From contig OZ218964.1 of assembly GCA_965112735.1 (NCBI GenBank), positions 1,798,001 to 1,862,000 on the forward strand: a stretch of 64,000 nt of DNA, in the 5' to 3' direction. Below are positions 33,879 through 44,807 of this stretch, piece by piece. The notes beneath the pieces were generated by a model. It saw nothing but the letters and a program-made list of their open reading frames with translations, made no database searches and was not told the DNA's origin. Both the position numbers and the translations under genes were made by a program. Source of the stretch: Phaeosaccion multiseriatum (Eukaryota > Ochrophyta, other classes). Numbering within the stretch: the stretch's first letter is position 1; every line of letters begins with the position of its first letter.

Positions 33879-33965
33879 GCTCGAGCGACTGTCGCTGTTG
33901 AGCATGTCCTCAGCTCGGGGGAGCTGCACGGAATCCCCTTCCCGCCCAGACTTCGCCTCAACCAT

Positions 33966-35688
33966 CGGGGGCTTTGCCTGAGGGGATGCAGATGCACGGG
34001 AGAGAGCAGAGTGGACGGCAGAGAGGACAGGAGATAGGAGGGGAAAGGGTAGAGAGGAGAGATGGACAGAGGGTAGGTGATGAAGGGAAGAGAGGGGTGG
34101 GGGGTCAATCTCGGTGGTGGGTCGAGCGATGTCCGATGCTTCTCAGACACCCCCCCCCCCGCGAGGGTAGCGCCCCTCAGCTGCTGGCTGCACTCGTGGA
34201 GGAAACCTATTAGGCACCCGCCCACCCTCCTCGTGCCCAGCTGAGGCGCACGTTGGCCGGGTGCTGGGCGAAGAGGGGGTCCAAAGGTGTCTTCGCCAGC
34301 TTGCATGACCAACTACATCTGCCCTACGAGCAGCTCTCGCATCTTTCCTCCCATTTCTCTCCGCCCCAGCCTTGAGAGCCTTGCAGACTTACGGACCTGT
34401 TGAGAAGAAGTTGTGCGCACTCCTCCGCGCACCTCGTCAGCGCGATACGAGGACATCAGGGCGTACCCTTGGCCCCACCCCTCGCCCCCCACAGCATTGC
34501 GCAACCCATCCATCGCAGCCACGACAGGGCACTGCACAGGGTTTGTTGCTCGTCCTCTCGCGGACCCGCACCTCACCCTTCTGAAAACTACCCTCTTCGT
34601 TCCCTCTGAAGTCCAAGATTTCCCGCTTCATCCACGCTCCTCGCTCAATGGCCGTGAGAGCACGTCTTGATATCTTGTCCGCATCCATGCTTCTCCACAG
34701 CTGCAACAAAGAGTTGCAGCTGTCTTTTCGATCAGAGGCACTCGCGGAAGCCAGTTGGCTTCCCTTCCCTCCTCGTCACCCGCACGCCATACTCTTGCTG
34801 TCATCGCTGTGGCTGGGAGCGCTCATGATTGTGCTGTGCTCTACTCGCCAGCGATAATGGGGAGGAGACATACCACTTTCTGCATTCCTCGCCTTGCCCA
34901 GCATCCGCCTCCGCTGCTGACCCAGTACGGGTGGAGCTGTCTCCTTTCTCAAGGCTGCGGCGGCGGCGGCTGCTGCTGCTGCTGCTGCTGCTCTCTTCTG
35001 GTCCATCTTGCGCATGCCGCTGCTCCGCACCTCAGGCAGGTAGCGCCGCTGTGCACTCCTGATTGGCTGCTATGTGGGGTCGAGAAAGGGACATGCAAAG
35101 GTTACGAGTGTCTGTCCGACCCATAGTCGCTGGGCCATATTTGCCAAAGCCCTCTGCCCTGTTGAGCAGGACCGCCGCCAGCCCCCTCCTCCGTACCTCC
35201 GTCCACCCCGCGTCAATAATCGTCATAGCTTCGACGGCCTCTATGGCAAGGCGTCCAACTCAGGCCACTCCCGTCCGCCTTCAATACCCAACTCTCTCGG
35301 AGCATGCGATGCAATGTGAGAAATAATACAAGAGCTTGCTCCAGCTCCAGCTCCAGCTGGGCCTGCCTCAGCAACGAGGGACTACCACACTGCGATGGTA
35401 GTTACTGTAACCACGCTGCCACCTCAATATACCCCCTCCCTCAAGTCCGGCACCTGGAGCTCGCCGTGCGTGGGGCCGGAGAAGCAGCCTTGGGGTGATG
35501 CCCGCAGCCACCACTCTTGGACGAGTCTGACGCCTGCCTCCTGCGTCCCAGCTTTGGCGTCCCCTGTGTCCCGAGCGTTACGGCTCCATGCTCGTTCAGC
35601 GGCCCTGGCCCGCCACGCGACATGGCTGCTACACTGGCGCTGCTGTGGCGCTTGCTCTTGCCACGGCTGCTGGTCTCCTGCGCTGTGC
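33966..35688 (-). other. unassigned minus-strand exon-like fragments
   Basis: Several minus-strand stretches look coding but could not be joined into one phased model: TIIDAGWTEVRRRGLAAVLL (about 35150-35225), RRYLPEVRSSGMRKMDQKRA with a poly-Ala run (about 34970-35050), LWRSMDADKISRRALTAIER (about 34600-34700, with a good CAG acceptor), and KLAKTPLDPLFAQHPANVRL ending in a stop near 34210. Together they may be a diverged or decaying gene. The region lies between an OTU relic and a duplicated, broken ankyrin start, so decay is plausible. Confidence 0.35.
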
Positions 35689-35811
35689 TCAGTGACACCT
35701 TCTGAGATTCTTGCTCGCCCAAGAGACACTGTTGAAGGCCCACACGTTCCTGAGAGACATGCAGAGCACGGTCCACAGCAGGAAGCCCACCTGCTGCAGA
35801 AGGCCCTTCAT
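35689..35811 (-). pseudogene. broken 5' end of an ankyrin gene (duplicate of 59956)
   Basis: Reads MKGLLQQVGFLLWTVLCMSL, RNVWAFNSVSWASK, then an early stop at 35689. The intact copy at 59956 reads MKGLQQQVGLLLWTVLCMFL, RNAWAFTGVSWASK and continues into ankyrin repeats. About 20 extra bases and a frame change right after WASK destroy the frame. No ankyrin exons follow. It keeps the divergent spacing to the neighbouring orphan gene (252 bases here, 265 at the other copy). Confidence 0.75.
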
Positions 35812-36701
35812 CTTTCCCGGATCGCGAGTCCAAATGGAGTCCAGCTGGCCTAGCGAGTTGGTGGCTCAACCGCCAACTGTAGGCTTTTTCTGTAACTTGC
35901 TTTCTTGAGCGAGACCTGCTTCCAAATAGCCTCTTCTCTTCCTCTCCGCCGCGTAGTTGAGGCCATAAACCCGTTTCAGGCTCGCGCGACCGTGGCTGCC
36001 GCTCCTGGAACGTGACCCTCGTCTCCGGGGCTCCAGACGCTTTCGGAAGCAGCGATCAGAGAATGAGCCACAACATGTCGTGGTTCTTCTCCGCCTTTCC
36101 GAACCTCGTAAAGGCGGGCTTGACGGAGAATTTCCGAGCCTTCGTCGAGCGGTACCCACCAGGGTCCACGGACGTCACCAAGGTGAGTACCGCCAGGCCA
36201 CAACCCGTGTCTCTTGCTCTCGCCCTCAACTCTCCCTCCTCCCTTGTAACACACGCACAAACACTGGCTACGTGCACGATCATCACAGTGGACAGGGGGC
36301 GATCTCTTGGAGATGACCAAGGTACTGAGCATTGAGGTTATGGAGAAAGAGCTACGAAACGAGGTGCGTGGTCGTACCTCACAAGGTGGCTCAAGCTTTG
36401 AAGGTATCGCTCATAGAGGTGAGTGGAGACTCACCAAGCCATTCGTGCGGCTGCTCCGTTGCTTCAGGACTTCATCCCCGAGGATGAGAGTGAGGAGTCT
36501 CCCTTTGGATGCCTCGAAGCCAGTGAGATTGACCAGATATTTGAGAGCAGCAGCGTTTCGCCGGAGAAGGTGGAGGCTCTGAAGGTCGCGCTTCGCTATT
36601 TAAAAGGGGACTTTACGGACAACGCATCTGTAATGGCATAGCGGCACCGCACTGTCCTCTTGGGAGAGGGGTGAGCGCAGCGACCAGGAAAGTCGGGGTG
36701 A
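35710..36701 (+). repeat. segmental duplication, arm A (inverted relative to 59058..60060)
   Basis: Matches the reverse complement of about 59058..60060, including exons, introns, the divergent intergenic region and about 60 bases 3' of the orphan gene's stop. Coding parts and the first intron are nearly identical, while the intergenic part is more diverged. Matching stops abruptly after CGGGGTGA at both right-hand ends. Confidence 0.88.
36063..36641 (+). CDS. unrecognised protein, copy A of a duplicated gene
   Basis: Exon 1 is 36063..36182 (MSHNMSWFFSAFPNLVKAGL, TENFRAFVERYPPGSTDVTK) and exon 2 is 36289..36363 (WTGGDLLEMTKVLSIEVMEK, ELRNE), both phase 0. The last exon ends at 36641 and contains AIRAAAPLLQDFIPEDESEE, SPFGCLEASEI and VALRYLKGDFTDNASVMA. 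The exact acceptor of the last exon is unclear (between about 36415 and 36450): no site gives a clean phase from the obvious donor, so a shifted donor (GTGC before GTGGTC) may be used. The protein is about 130 residues and acidic at the end. No family is recognised. Differs from copy B by only a couple of residues. Confidence 0.72.
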
Positions 36702-37856
36702 TAGGTGGAGAGGAGCAAGGGCGGGGTGCGCGATCGTGATTGCAACTGTGTTCTCTATGGGAACTCACAAGTCTCTGCCTGAGCGACCGAAGCTTACCAA
36801 GCGTGGATCAAAGATTCAACCATATTCAAGAAGTGATCTTCCTTCCAGCACAACTGCCCTCGCTCCCGCCGCCGGTGCTTTCCTCACGATGCAATGGGTG
36901 TGTGTACCGCGCTCTGCTGCTTCATCAGGGTGTTGGCGTGTGAGGCAGGGCAGTGGCGCCCCTTCTCAACTTCACTTTTAGTAGCTGTCAAACAGCCTAC
37001 TGTTCACTCCAAGCCCCTCTCCACGAAGAGACATACAAGTTCAGGTGTGGGTGTATATTGTAGACGTTCCACTACCTCCCTGCATTCCTTGCCCCTCCTA
37101 TCCCCCATGCACCTGTCCTGTGCTCCAACGCCGTGCCGTGGACGCTCCTAATCCTCCGAACCCTCCCTCTTTGCCACACCTCGCCATCACCACTGAACCA
37201 AACCTTTGTCCTTCTCTCCACGCACGCTTCCCCTTACTCATCCCCCCGTCGGCCTCTTTGCTTGTACCGGTTCAAACCTTACGTACCGTAGACCTCCATA
37301 AATGTAAACCCACATCGACTCCCAAGGTCGAAGTGTTGACCCACACACCTACAAGGGCCATGACCGAGCAGGGACTTGGCTTCAAAACAAGAAGGAGCAT
37401 CAGAGTGCCAGGCGGGAGACGGGAGGGAGAGAGGGGAAGAGCAAGAGGCAGCGGGGAGGGGCGAGCGGGAGGTGAACAAACAAGACCCTTCCATGTCCTT
37501 CCTTCCTTTCTTATCTCTGCTATTGTCAAGCTTAGAGAAGAATGCACTGAGGGGCACTGTGACAGGGCCTTGGCTTGTCTTGTCCCTGGCGTATCCGTCA
37601 TTTGATCTCTCTGCCGGCCGCAGCACCCAACTGGGCAATGGCACAGAGTCAAAGAGGGGGGGGATAATGAGCAGGGCTGACCCGTCAATGAGGCATACCA
37701 CTTCTCTCTATGAGGTTGAAAGGGTATCTCGGTCGATCTTTTACAGGGACACAGAAGCGTAGCGTCGAGTACCGTGGAGGGAGAGAGGGGAGCCACGCGT
37801 CACGCGTAAAATATTGTATTCAAAAGTGCACTAAATCCGGAAATACGGCGTATCCT
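36642..37856. other. intergenic, nothing recognised
   Basis: About 1.2 kb with no supported coding region. Apart from the last 60 bases of the duplicated arm at the left end I see no structure. Confidence 0.55.
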
Positions 37857-37939
37857 GCTGATATGACCGAGTTGGTTAAGGTGTTCGATTAGAAATCGTA
37901 TGGGCCTTGCCCGCACAGGTTCAAATCCTGTTGTCAGCG
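37857..37939 (+). tRNA. tRNA-Ser(AGA)
   Basis: An 83-base gene. The acceptor stem GCTGATA pairs with TGTCAGC (one G-T pair), and there is a D arm with GGTTAAG. The anticodon loop TTAGAAA has AGA at 37891..37893, followed by the long variable arm typical of serine tRNA and a B-box GGTTCAAATCC. A T-run at 37946-37970 follows and can terminate Pol III. No intron and no encoded CCA. Confidence 0.95.
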
Positions 37940-38068
37940 TCACAGCTTTTTTTTCTTTTTTTTTTTTTTTTCTCCGTGCCCTGGTCCTTAACGTGTTGTA
38001 CTCCGCCCTGTGATTTTCTCCCCTCGCTCCCGCTGTCTCGCTCTCCGATTTCTTTTTTGGCCAGCCAC

Positions 38069-39551
38069 ATGATGAACACCAAAGATGACGAGTACGGAAG
38101 TGGGAGAGAGGGCGGCGGCTTGAGCAACAATCATACTCACGAGTCTCCGCACCATGAGTCGATTTCTGGGCAGCAGAGTCAAGGACCCGCCTCCGTCGCA
38201 TCTGATGAAAACGTCCCTCCCGCGGGCAACGCACCGCCACAGGCAAGCTTCCCCTGCACTGAACCTGCTTTCTCCTCTTCTCATCTCACCTCAGCCCTGC
38301 TTCTCCTCCCCTCGTTTCGGTGCGGCAGAGCCCGGAGGGTGACGAGGATGATAACGCGGATGTTGCCATGGACGAAGTGGATAGCGCTCCTGGAGAAGAA
38401 GCAACAGCAGTAGCAGCAGCAGCAGGTGCACCAGCAGGTGCGCCAGGAGAGGGGCGAAATAGTGAGTGCGCTAGTATTGGCTAAGACAGACGTGACTCGG
38501 CTAGAAGAGGCCTTGCCTGCTCAACGCTGCCTCTCGCGGGGGCGGCATCCCTCACGACGGCTTGATACCCGTGTACTCGGCTCCTCAGGTTTGCAGACGT
38601 GGAAAAGGAGCCTTGTAGTGGGCAGCGACTTGGATGTGTTAGACTCCGTGGACAGGTGGTGCGAGGCTGTCGTGGTCGACACAGATGACATCACGTGAGT
38701 GCGGAGGGCGGCGATCTCTCTCCCTTGCCTTTACTTGCTCCCCCGCGCAAGCAGCAGTATCTTCCACCGGGAGGGGTACCAAAGGGAGGGGGGAGAAAGC
38801 TAGCGGATTATCACGTCCGAAAGCACAGCCCTGGCCTACTACAGTAGTCTCGTTTTCCCTCACTTAACCCACCCACTCGTGTTCGCGTCTTCAGTGACAA
38901 GGTGCAAGTTTCATTTCGGTTTTGGAGCGACAAGTACGACGAGTGGATTGAGCGGAGCAGTCCCCGGCTGGTACCGTCTGCCTCGCAGACCTTCCAACCC
39001 GGCGGACCGGTACGTGAGCATGAGGCCCGAGTAAGCTGAACGGGAATTGAATTTGTGGTATGAGGCCCGCGTAAGCAGAAAGGCATTGTAGTTTGTGTAT
39101 TCATCTCCCCCCCGCGCCCCCCTATGGGCCAACGGTGTGGGAGGGGATGGCTGCTAGAGACCTCACTACGTACTTTGTTCCTCGTCCCCCCCCTCTCCGG
39201 GTGCGCAGCTGAAACTCGGCCAGCGGGTGGAGTGTCTAGATGAGCGGAACGAGTGGCTGAGTGCAGAGGTGAGAGAGAACACATGACCTTGCAAAGGAAG
39301 GCAAGCGGGGGAGAGTCGTGTCGTAACCCATTTACATGCTTGCGTACTACTGCTGCGCTGCTGTGCTGCTCTGCCGTCCTTCCCAGGTCGCTGAGGAGAA
39401 CAACAACACAGTGAAAATCCACTTTTCCAACTTCGTCTCCAAGTTCGATGTATGGCTGCCGCACGACTCACCCCGTATCAGACCGTACGGACGGTACAAA
39501 AAGCTGAGCAAAAAGCGTATCAACAGCGCATCATGGAAAGCAGCCATGCAG

Positions 39552-39585
<34 letters not shown>

Positions 39586-40859
39586 GACAACCACACCAGC
39601 CGCAGCCGCTTCGCCCCGCCAATCGCATGGTGACCAATGCGCCGAGCAGCAGCATGGACCTCAAGCACCAAAGGCAAATAAAGGTGAGGACTGAGCGCGT
39701 GGCACACTGCGCTTGGTACGACCCATTGGCCAGCAATGCGTGTCGTCTCACTGTTGTTGCTTGCCCTCTCCTGTACGGCAGGTCTTGACCGACCAGTACG
39801 CCAGCTACATGGCGGCACTCGCGCGCGAGGTAGGTGGCGGGCGGTGAGCTTTCTTTGCACGATTCTCTTCTTGAAGTGGAGAAGGGAAGCGTTTTAAACG
39901 CGTCTGTCGTGGCCATTCTTTTCTGAGCAGGGCCTCCGCATCGCCACCGTGGAGGGCGACGGCAACTGCCTCTTCCGGAGCATCAGCCACCAGGTACCTA
40001 CCATTCACTGTAGCTGACGTGGGGCCGCTCACGGCCACGCCCAACCGGAGACGTTTACTTGGTGCTCGCCTTTCCAGCCACACTCTGATTCGCCTCTGCC
40101 CTCATTCCTCCTTCCTCCCTCCGCCGCCCTCCTTCCTCCTTCCTCCCCCCTCCGCGCTCCTTCCTTCTTCCTTCCTCCTTCCTCTGTCCTCCACCCTCCA
40201 CTCTCCACCCTCCTTCCTCCTTCCTCCTTCCTCCCTCCTCCCTCCTCCCCCCGCCTTCCTTCTTCCTCCCTCTTCCTCCTTGCTCCCCCCTCCACCCTCC
40301 TTCCCCCTTCCTCCTTCGTCTGCCTTCCCTTCTCCTCCCTCTCTCCTCCTTCCTCTGCCCTCCACCCTCCACCCTCCACCCTCCTTGCCTGCCCAGGTGT
40401 ATGGCGACGACCGTTACCACGCCATCGTCCGCTCCAAGTGCATGGACTACATGCTCAGCGAGGAGGCTTACTTCGAACCCTATGTCGAGGGAGACAGGGA
40501 GGAGTTCAGGTGCGGTGGGGTGAGATACAAAGAAAAAGAAGTAGGGCACGGCAACTTTTCGCAGCAGGCTAAGGCTTTGTGAACGTGTAGCGTGCTGTTG
40601 CTTCCTCGGAGTGAAGGCCTTTAGACTGAAGTGTAGAAGGAAGAGTGGCAGGACCAGTACTGTCCTTGTCGACCCTCGCCACCGCTTCGATTGACCTACA
40701 TGGTACCCCGCGTGTACGAGGAGTGTGAAGGGGTGGTTAGTGTTGAGCGGGGTGGATCAGCGCCCGGAGAGGAGCAAGAGATGTAATGTGTAAGCTAGTT
40801 TTGTTGTTGCGGGCTCACCTCTTCGGTCTGCCGCAACTCCCCCCCCCCCCCCTCCACAC

Positions 40860-40916
<57 letters not shown>

Positions 40917-42382
40917 ATGAAACAGACGGTACATTGAAACGAAACGCCAGCTCAGCGTGTGGGGAGACGACCCGGAAGTGCAGGCCCTGTGTGAGATTTA
41001 TGACCGGCGCCTGGAGATCTGGGCCTTCGATAGGACGGTTAGTAGCAGCAGTTGGTGATACAGCAGCAGGAGCGAGTCTTATGAAATGCGCCGCATCTCC
41101 TCTTGTCTGGCGACGACCTCACGTTCCATGTCTAATCGATCGATCCTCATCAGGCTGGAGCTCGCACCCTGCGCACCTTCCATGAAAGGGGCCCGGTGTG
41201 CGACCGCCCCATGCGCCTGTCCTTCTACGGAGGGGGGCACTACGACTCCATCGTGGCTGTGGACGACGACAAGTTCCGCCTGCAGACCCCCGCGGGCCTC
41301 GTGGAGGAAGAGGCCATTCAGAGGTGATGAGGCTGAGCCAGGGGGGGGTTGAAGAAGAGGCAGGCGCCAGGGGGGCGGGGGTTCCCTCAAGGAGGGATGA
41401 GTGAGCAAAAGTTGCTGAGGGCCAGAAAAAGTAGTGAAAAGGGGGCGGCGGGAGGAGCAGGAGCAATGACTAACGACTGGAAGGAATGGCGAGGGGTTGA
41501 AGAAGAAAGAAGAAAGAGCAGGCTGAGGCTAACTAATGTCTAGCGCCTCTGAGGGGGTTGTGGTTGTGAGCCACTTGTTGATGTATGCGCTTTTTTTCTG
41601 TCTCCCCCCCTTCGCTCTTCTCGCGTAGGTCTAGAGAGCGCCGGCGAATGGCAGGTGTGAGCACGGAAGGCGCAGCGGCGGGCTCACAGGAGACCAAACA
41701 GAGCAGCGAGGACGCGGCGGCGGTGGAGCAAGCGGTCGTGGATATGGCCCTCCAGGCGAGTCGAGACGGCTTCGACGCCTGCGAGAGAGATCTCGAGAGC
41801 GCCCTCACAGCCTCAATCAAGCACCTCGCGGCCGAGGAAGAGGAGGTGTTGAAGCGTGCAGCTGAGGACAGTGAGTTGGTGGCGCTGCAGGAGGAGATGA
41901 TTCGGAGTGCTCAGGCTCAGAGCGAGGAAGAGCATCTGAAGGACGCCATGAGTGCCTCTCTGACGGCAGACATGGATGCCGCGTTGCAGGCTTCGTTGGC
42001 GGGAGAGGAAGAGGGGGCCACGAGCCAGGCCGCGATTCTGGCCTCTCTGGAGGGAAGGACGGGGGGGGCTGGCTCAGAGGTGTCGGCTCCTGCACAGTGT
42101 AGAACCACCGAGGGTACGCATGGCCAAGGTCCGGGCTCAGGCCCAGCAGCAGCAGCAGCAGCAGCAGGAGGAGGAGGAGGAGGGGGGGGGGGGGGAGGGG
42201 GGGCTGCTCCGACTCCGATGGATACCACTGCAGGAGACCCTGAATTAGCGGCGGCGATGATGGCGAGCATGAGTGACGCAGGAGGGGGGGACGACGGCAA
42301 CGCGGGGGGCCTGGTGGACCTGATAGACGAGCAGGAGGCGGAGCTCAACAGAGCCATCGCGGCGTCGCTGAGAGAAAGATGA
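38069..42382 (+). CDS. OTU deubiquitinase with Tudor/chromo-like repeats and C-terminal UIMs
   Basis: Twelve exons: 38069..38242, 38329..38461, 38589..38694, 38895..39009, 39209..39268, 39387..39683, 39782..39829, 39931..39993, 40397..40509, 40926..41037, 41154..41323 and 41629..42382 (714 residues; all phases close). Intron 1 has a GC donor (CAG|GCAAGC). Exons 3-6 encode two Tudor/chromo-barrel-like units: VQVSFRFWSDKYDEWIERSS and VKIHFSNFVSKFDVWLPHDS. The OTU catalytic core is ATVEGDGNCLFRSISHQ (Cys near residue 324) and LSFYGGGHYDSIVAV (His near 436). The last exon carries at least three ubiquitin-interacting helices (AMSASL, AALQASL, RAIAASLRER). It cleaves ubiquitin chains; the Tudor-like parts suggest binding to methylated or proline-rich partners, which is inference. 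Poly-Gln lies in exon 6. Confidence 0.9.
40105..40385. repeat. CCTCC/CTTCC pyrimidine tract in an OTU intron
   Basis: About 280 bases of degenerate CTTCCTCC repeats fill the intron before the exon at 40397. A CA-repeat (40856-40915) fills the next intron. Confidence 0.9.
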
Positions 42383-42889
42383 CGACGCTGGCGCCGTGTG
42401 CGTCACGCTTCCGAAGCACCACCTCAGGGTCTGGCAGGCGGGCAGTCTCGGACAGAGCACCCTCATCAACGACCACTGAAAATATCGCAAAGTTTTGTAC
42501 GTACATATATACTGTCGTATCGTCCTCACAGACCTAAGCGTTGCCGTTCTCTGCTGCTATGACTGGTGCTGTGCACGTGGTTTTGGCCTCTTCCTTCTCG
42601 GAGAAGCCCTGTCTTTGCATCCAACCCAAGGAGACGGCTCCGCGGTTACCCACCCACTGCAGCCTTCGCGCAGGCCACGTCCGCCTTAATATGGTTCGAG
42701 CTGTTCCCGCCTTAATTTGGTACGAGCTTCCCTCCTGTTCCCGCACGACGGTGGTCCTCACGCCAAGCTGCTGTCACGTCAGGCCATTCCTCAAACGCTG
42801 AGACGCAGATAACAGCAAGAGCGTCCAGCCCTTTCGTACACATCTTAAGCACGGAGGAGTCTGGATAGAGTCCCTTCATGCACATGTCA
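42383..42889. other. convergent intergenic region with a short tandem duplication
   Basis: Lies between the 3' ends of the OTU gene and mS33. At about 42680-42728 the phrase CCGCCTTAAT-TGGT-CGAGCT occurs twice in tandem. No gene seen. Confidence 0.5.
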
Positions 42890-43177
42890 TTATTTTCGTT
42901 TCGCCCTATTGCCTGATCCCTTCTTCGTCTTGCCCTTTCCTCTCCGCCGAGCATCCACCAGCGAGCTCTTCCTCCAAGCGGCGTTTTCATCCATCTCTAG
43001 GATTACATCGGAGGGGAGAAACTTCCTCGCCACTTCTATGAAGGACTTCGGGTAGTAGTTACCTACTCTCTCGCCCACATGAGCCTTCAATGCCCACTTT
43101 CGCGCTCTCCTCTGTGTGCTCCAATCCGGCAAGTTCCCGAAGAGTCTCCGGCTCGCCTCCCTGATGTGCCTGTTCAT
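42890..43177 (-). CDS. MRPS33: mitochondrial small-subunit ribosomal protein mS33
   Basis: A single exon of 95 residues. Basic throughout, with REASRRLFGNLPDWSTQRRA, VGNYYPKSFIEVARKFLP and a C-terminal RRRGKGKTKKGSGNRAKRK that matches the RGKGKPKKGEGKRA tail typical of MRPS33. Length fits the family (about 90-110 residues). It acts in the small subunit of the mitoribosome. Confidence 0.8.
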   Translation of the reverse strand: MNRHIREASRRLFGNLPDWSTQRRARKWALKAHVGERVGNYYPKSFIEVARKFLPSDVILEMDENAAWRKSSLVDARRRGKGKTKKGSGNRAKRK

Positions 43178-43409
43178 GAAGCTCTCTCGAAGACAAGGCC
43201 GGGGGGGGAGGGAGGGTCCTCAAGCCAATAGAACTCACTCAGGGGCGAGAGGGTATTGTCACAAGGATGTACAAAAATGGGGGAGGGGGAAAAGGAGACT
43301 TGCGGGGGTGCAAATCGACTCGGAAATCCAGACAAAGCAGGGTTTCCCAGCCGCCGTGTTTTCCTTAACGGCCTCACCCTTCTTCCTTCCACCTTAGCAG
43401 CTCTCTAGT

Positions 43410-44807
43410 ATGGCTACTGAGCAGAGATTTTACATTGAGGAGCTACCTGTAGATGGCGATGTACCTCCTCCCTCTCCTCCGCCTTCGGACGGAGACAGCA
43501 GCAGCGAATGCGACGAGGAAGGGGATGAGAATTGGGAAGGGGAAAAGCACCTGCAGCAGGGGGCGCCGCCACGGGGAGGAGGGGACTGTGAGGGTCTGAC
43601 GATCTTGGACGCTGGGCCTCCTCTGGGGGAAGCCCTCGAGACCCTAGGAGAGGGAGTTGGGCGGAAAATACAGGGGCGGTGGAGAATGGAGGCGCCCAAG
43701 AGTGTGGGCGGGCGAGCCTGTCCTAGTCCAAGGGGCGGGGCTACGCTGACTCCAGTGGGCCACGGGAAGTTGGTGCTATTCGGCGGTGTGGATATGAACC
43801 AAGAGTCTTTCCAGGGGCTGACAGTGTTTGACACAGACAGCCGGCTTTGGTCAGCACCCACGTGCACGGGGAAAGGTCCGCGCGCGAGAGGTGGGCATGT
43901 CGCCGTGCCTCTTCCAGTCGCAGCAGGCTCCTCACCGAACTCAAAGTCCCCATCAGCACGAACCTCCTGGCTGTTGGTGTTTGGCGGAATGCAGTACGAC
44001 AGTGGCTCCGGCAGCACCTTCAACGACATGTTTGTGCTCAATACGCATTCCTGGGTCTGGCATGAGGTTCCTGCGCTAGAGCCGCCGCCTCGCAACTCTG
44101 CCTCGGCGGTCTTACTCGCAGATGGGTCTAAGCTGCTCATGTTTGGCGGGGCTGCTCCCGATGGGCCCACCAACAGCGTGCACCTCTTGCAACTGGACGG
44201 GTTGCTGACCGCGTTGGGGCAAGGGTCAAATCAAGACGGACAGGACAGCAGCAGTAGTAGTAATGATGGTGGTGTTTTGGAATGTGAAAGCCTCCTCCGA
44301 TGGCAGACTGTGAGCTGCGCGGGAGACGTACCAAGCCCCCGAGAAATGGCCTCCATTTGTCATGTGGAGACGAGCAGCAGCGGCGGCAGGAGCGAAACGG
44401 TGCTCTTGATGGGCGGGAGAGACGCGGAGGGACGGGTTCTTAATGACCTTTACGCACTCCATGTTGGCAACAAGCAATGGTCGAGGCTGAGCGACGCTCC
44501 CGCCCCTCGTTGTGCGCACACGGCTTTGAGCATTCGCAAGGGCACGCAGGTGTTGGTCTTTGGGGGGTGGGACGGAGCCGCCACCTTTGCCGACAATGTG
44601 TGGATATATAGTGTTTTGGAGGACCGCTGGATGGAACGGCAAGAGGTGAGCCCCACTCCTGTGGGCAGGTTTGCCCACGCAGCTGCTGTGGAGGTCGCGG
44701 AGGCGGAGGGGCAGAAGGAGCCGAAGGTGTGGATATTTGGAGGCATCAACCCCATGCAGGACGTGACCCAACAGTCATTGATCAGTTTGGAAGGGAGCGC
44801 GTCATGA
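43410..44807 (+). CDS. Kelch-repeat beta-propeller protein
   Basis: A single exon of 465 residues. An acidic, Pro/Ser-rich N-terminus (about 85 residues) is followed by at least five kelch blades: GKLVLFGGVDMN, WLLVFGGMQYDSGSGSTFND, SKLLMFGGAAPDGPTNSVH, TVLLMGGRDAEGRVLNDLYA, TQVLVFGGWDGAATFADNVW and KVWIFGGINPMQDVT, each with the -FGG- strand and a later W. No BTB, F-box or Rab-binding module is attached. Such stand-alone propellers serve as interaction scaffolds, and the specific partner cannot be told. Confidence 0.9.
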   Translation: MATEQRFYIEELPVDGDVPPPSPPPSDGDSSSECDEEGDENWEGEKHLQQGAPPRGGGDCEGLTILDAGPPLGEALETLGEGVGRKIQGRWRMEAPKSVGGRACPSPRGGATLTPVGHGKLVLFGGVDMNQESFQGLTVFDTDSRLWSAPTCTGKGPRARGGHVAVPLPVAAGSSPNSKSPSARTSWLLVFGGMQYDSGSGSTFNDMFVLNTHSWVWHEVPALEPPPRNSASAVLLADGSKLLMFGGAAPDGPTNSVHLLQLDGLLTALGQGSNQDGQDSSSSSNDGGVLECESLLRWQTVSCAGDVPSPREMASICHVETSSSGGRSETVLLMGGRDAEGRVLNDLYALHVGNKQWSRLSDAPAPRCAHTALSIRKGTQVLVFGGWDGAATFADNVWIYSVLEDRWMERQEVSPTPVGRFAHAAAVEVAEAEGQKEPKVWIFGGINPMQDVTQQSLISLEGSAS

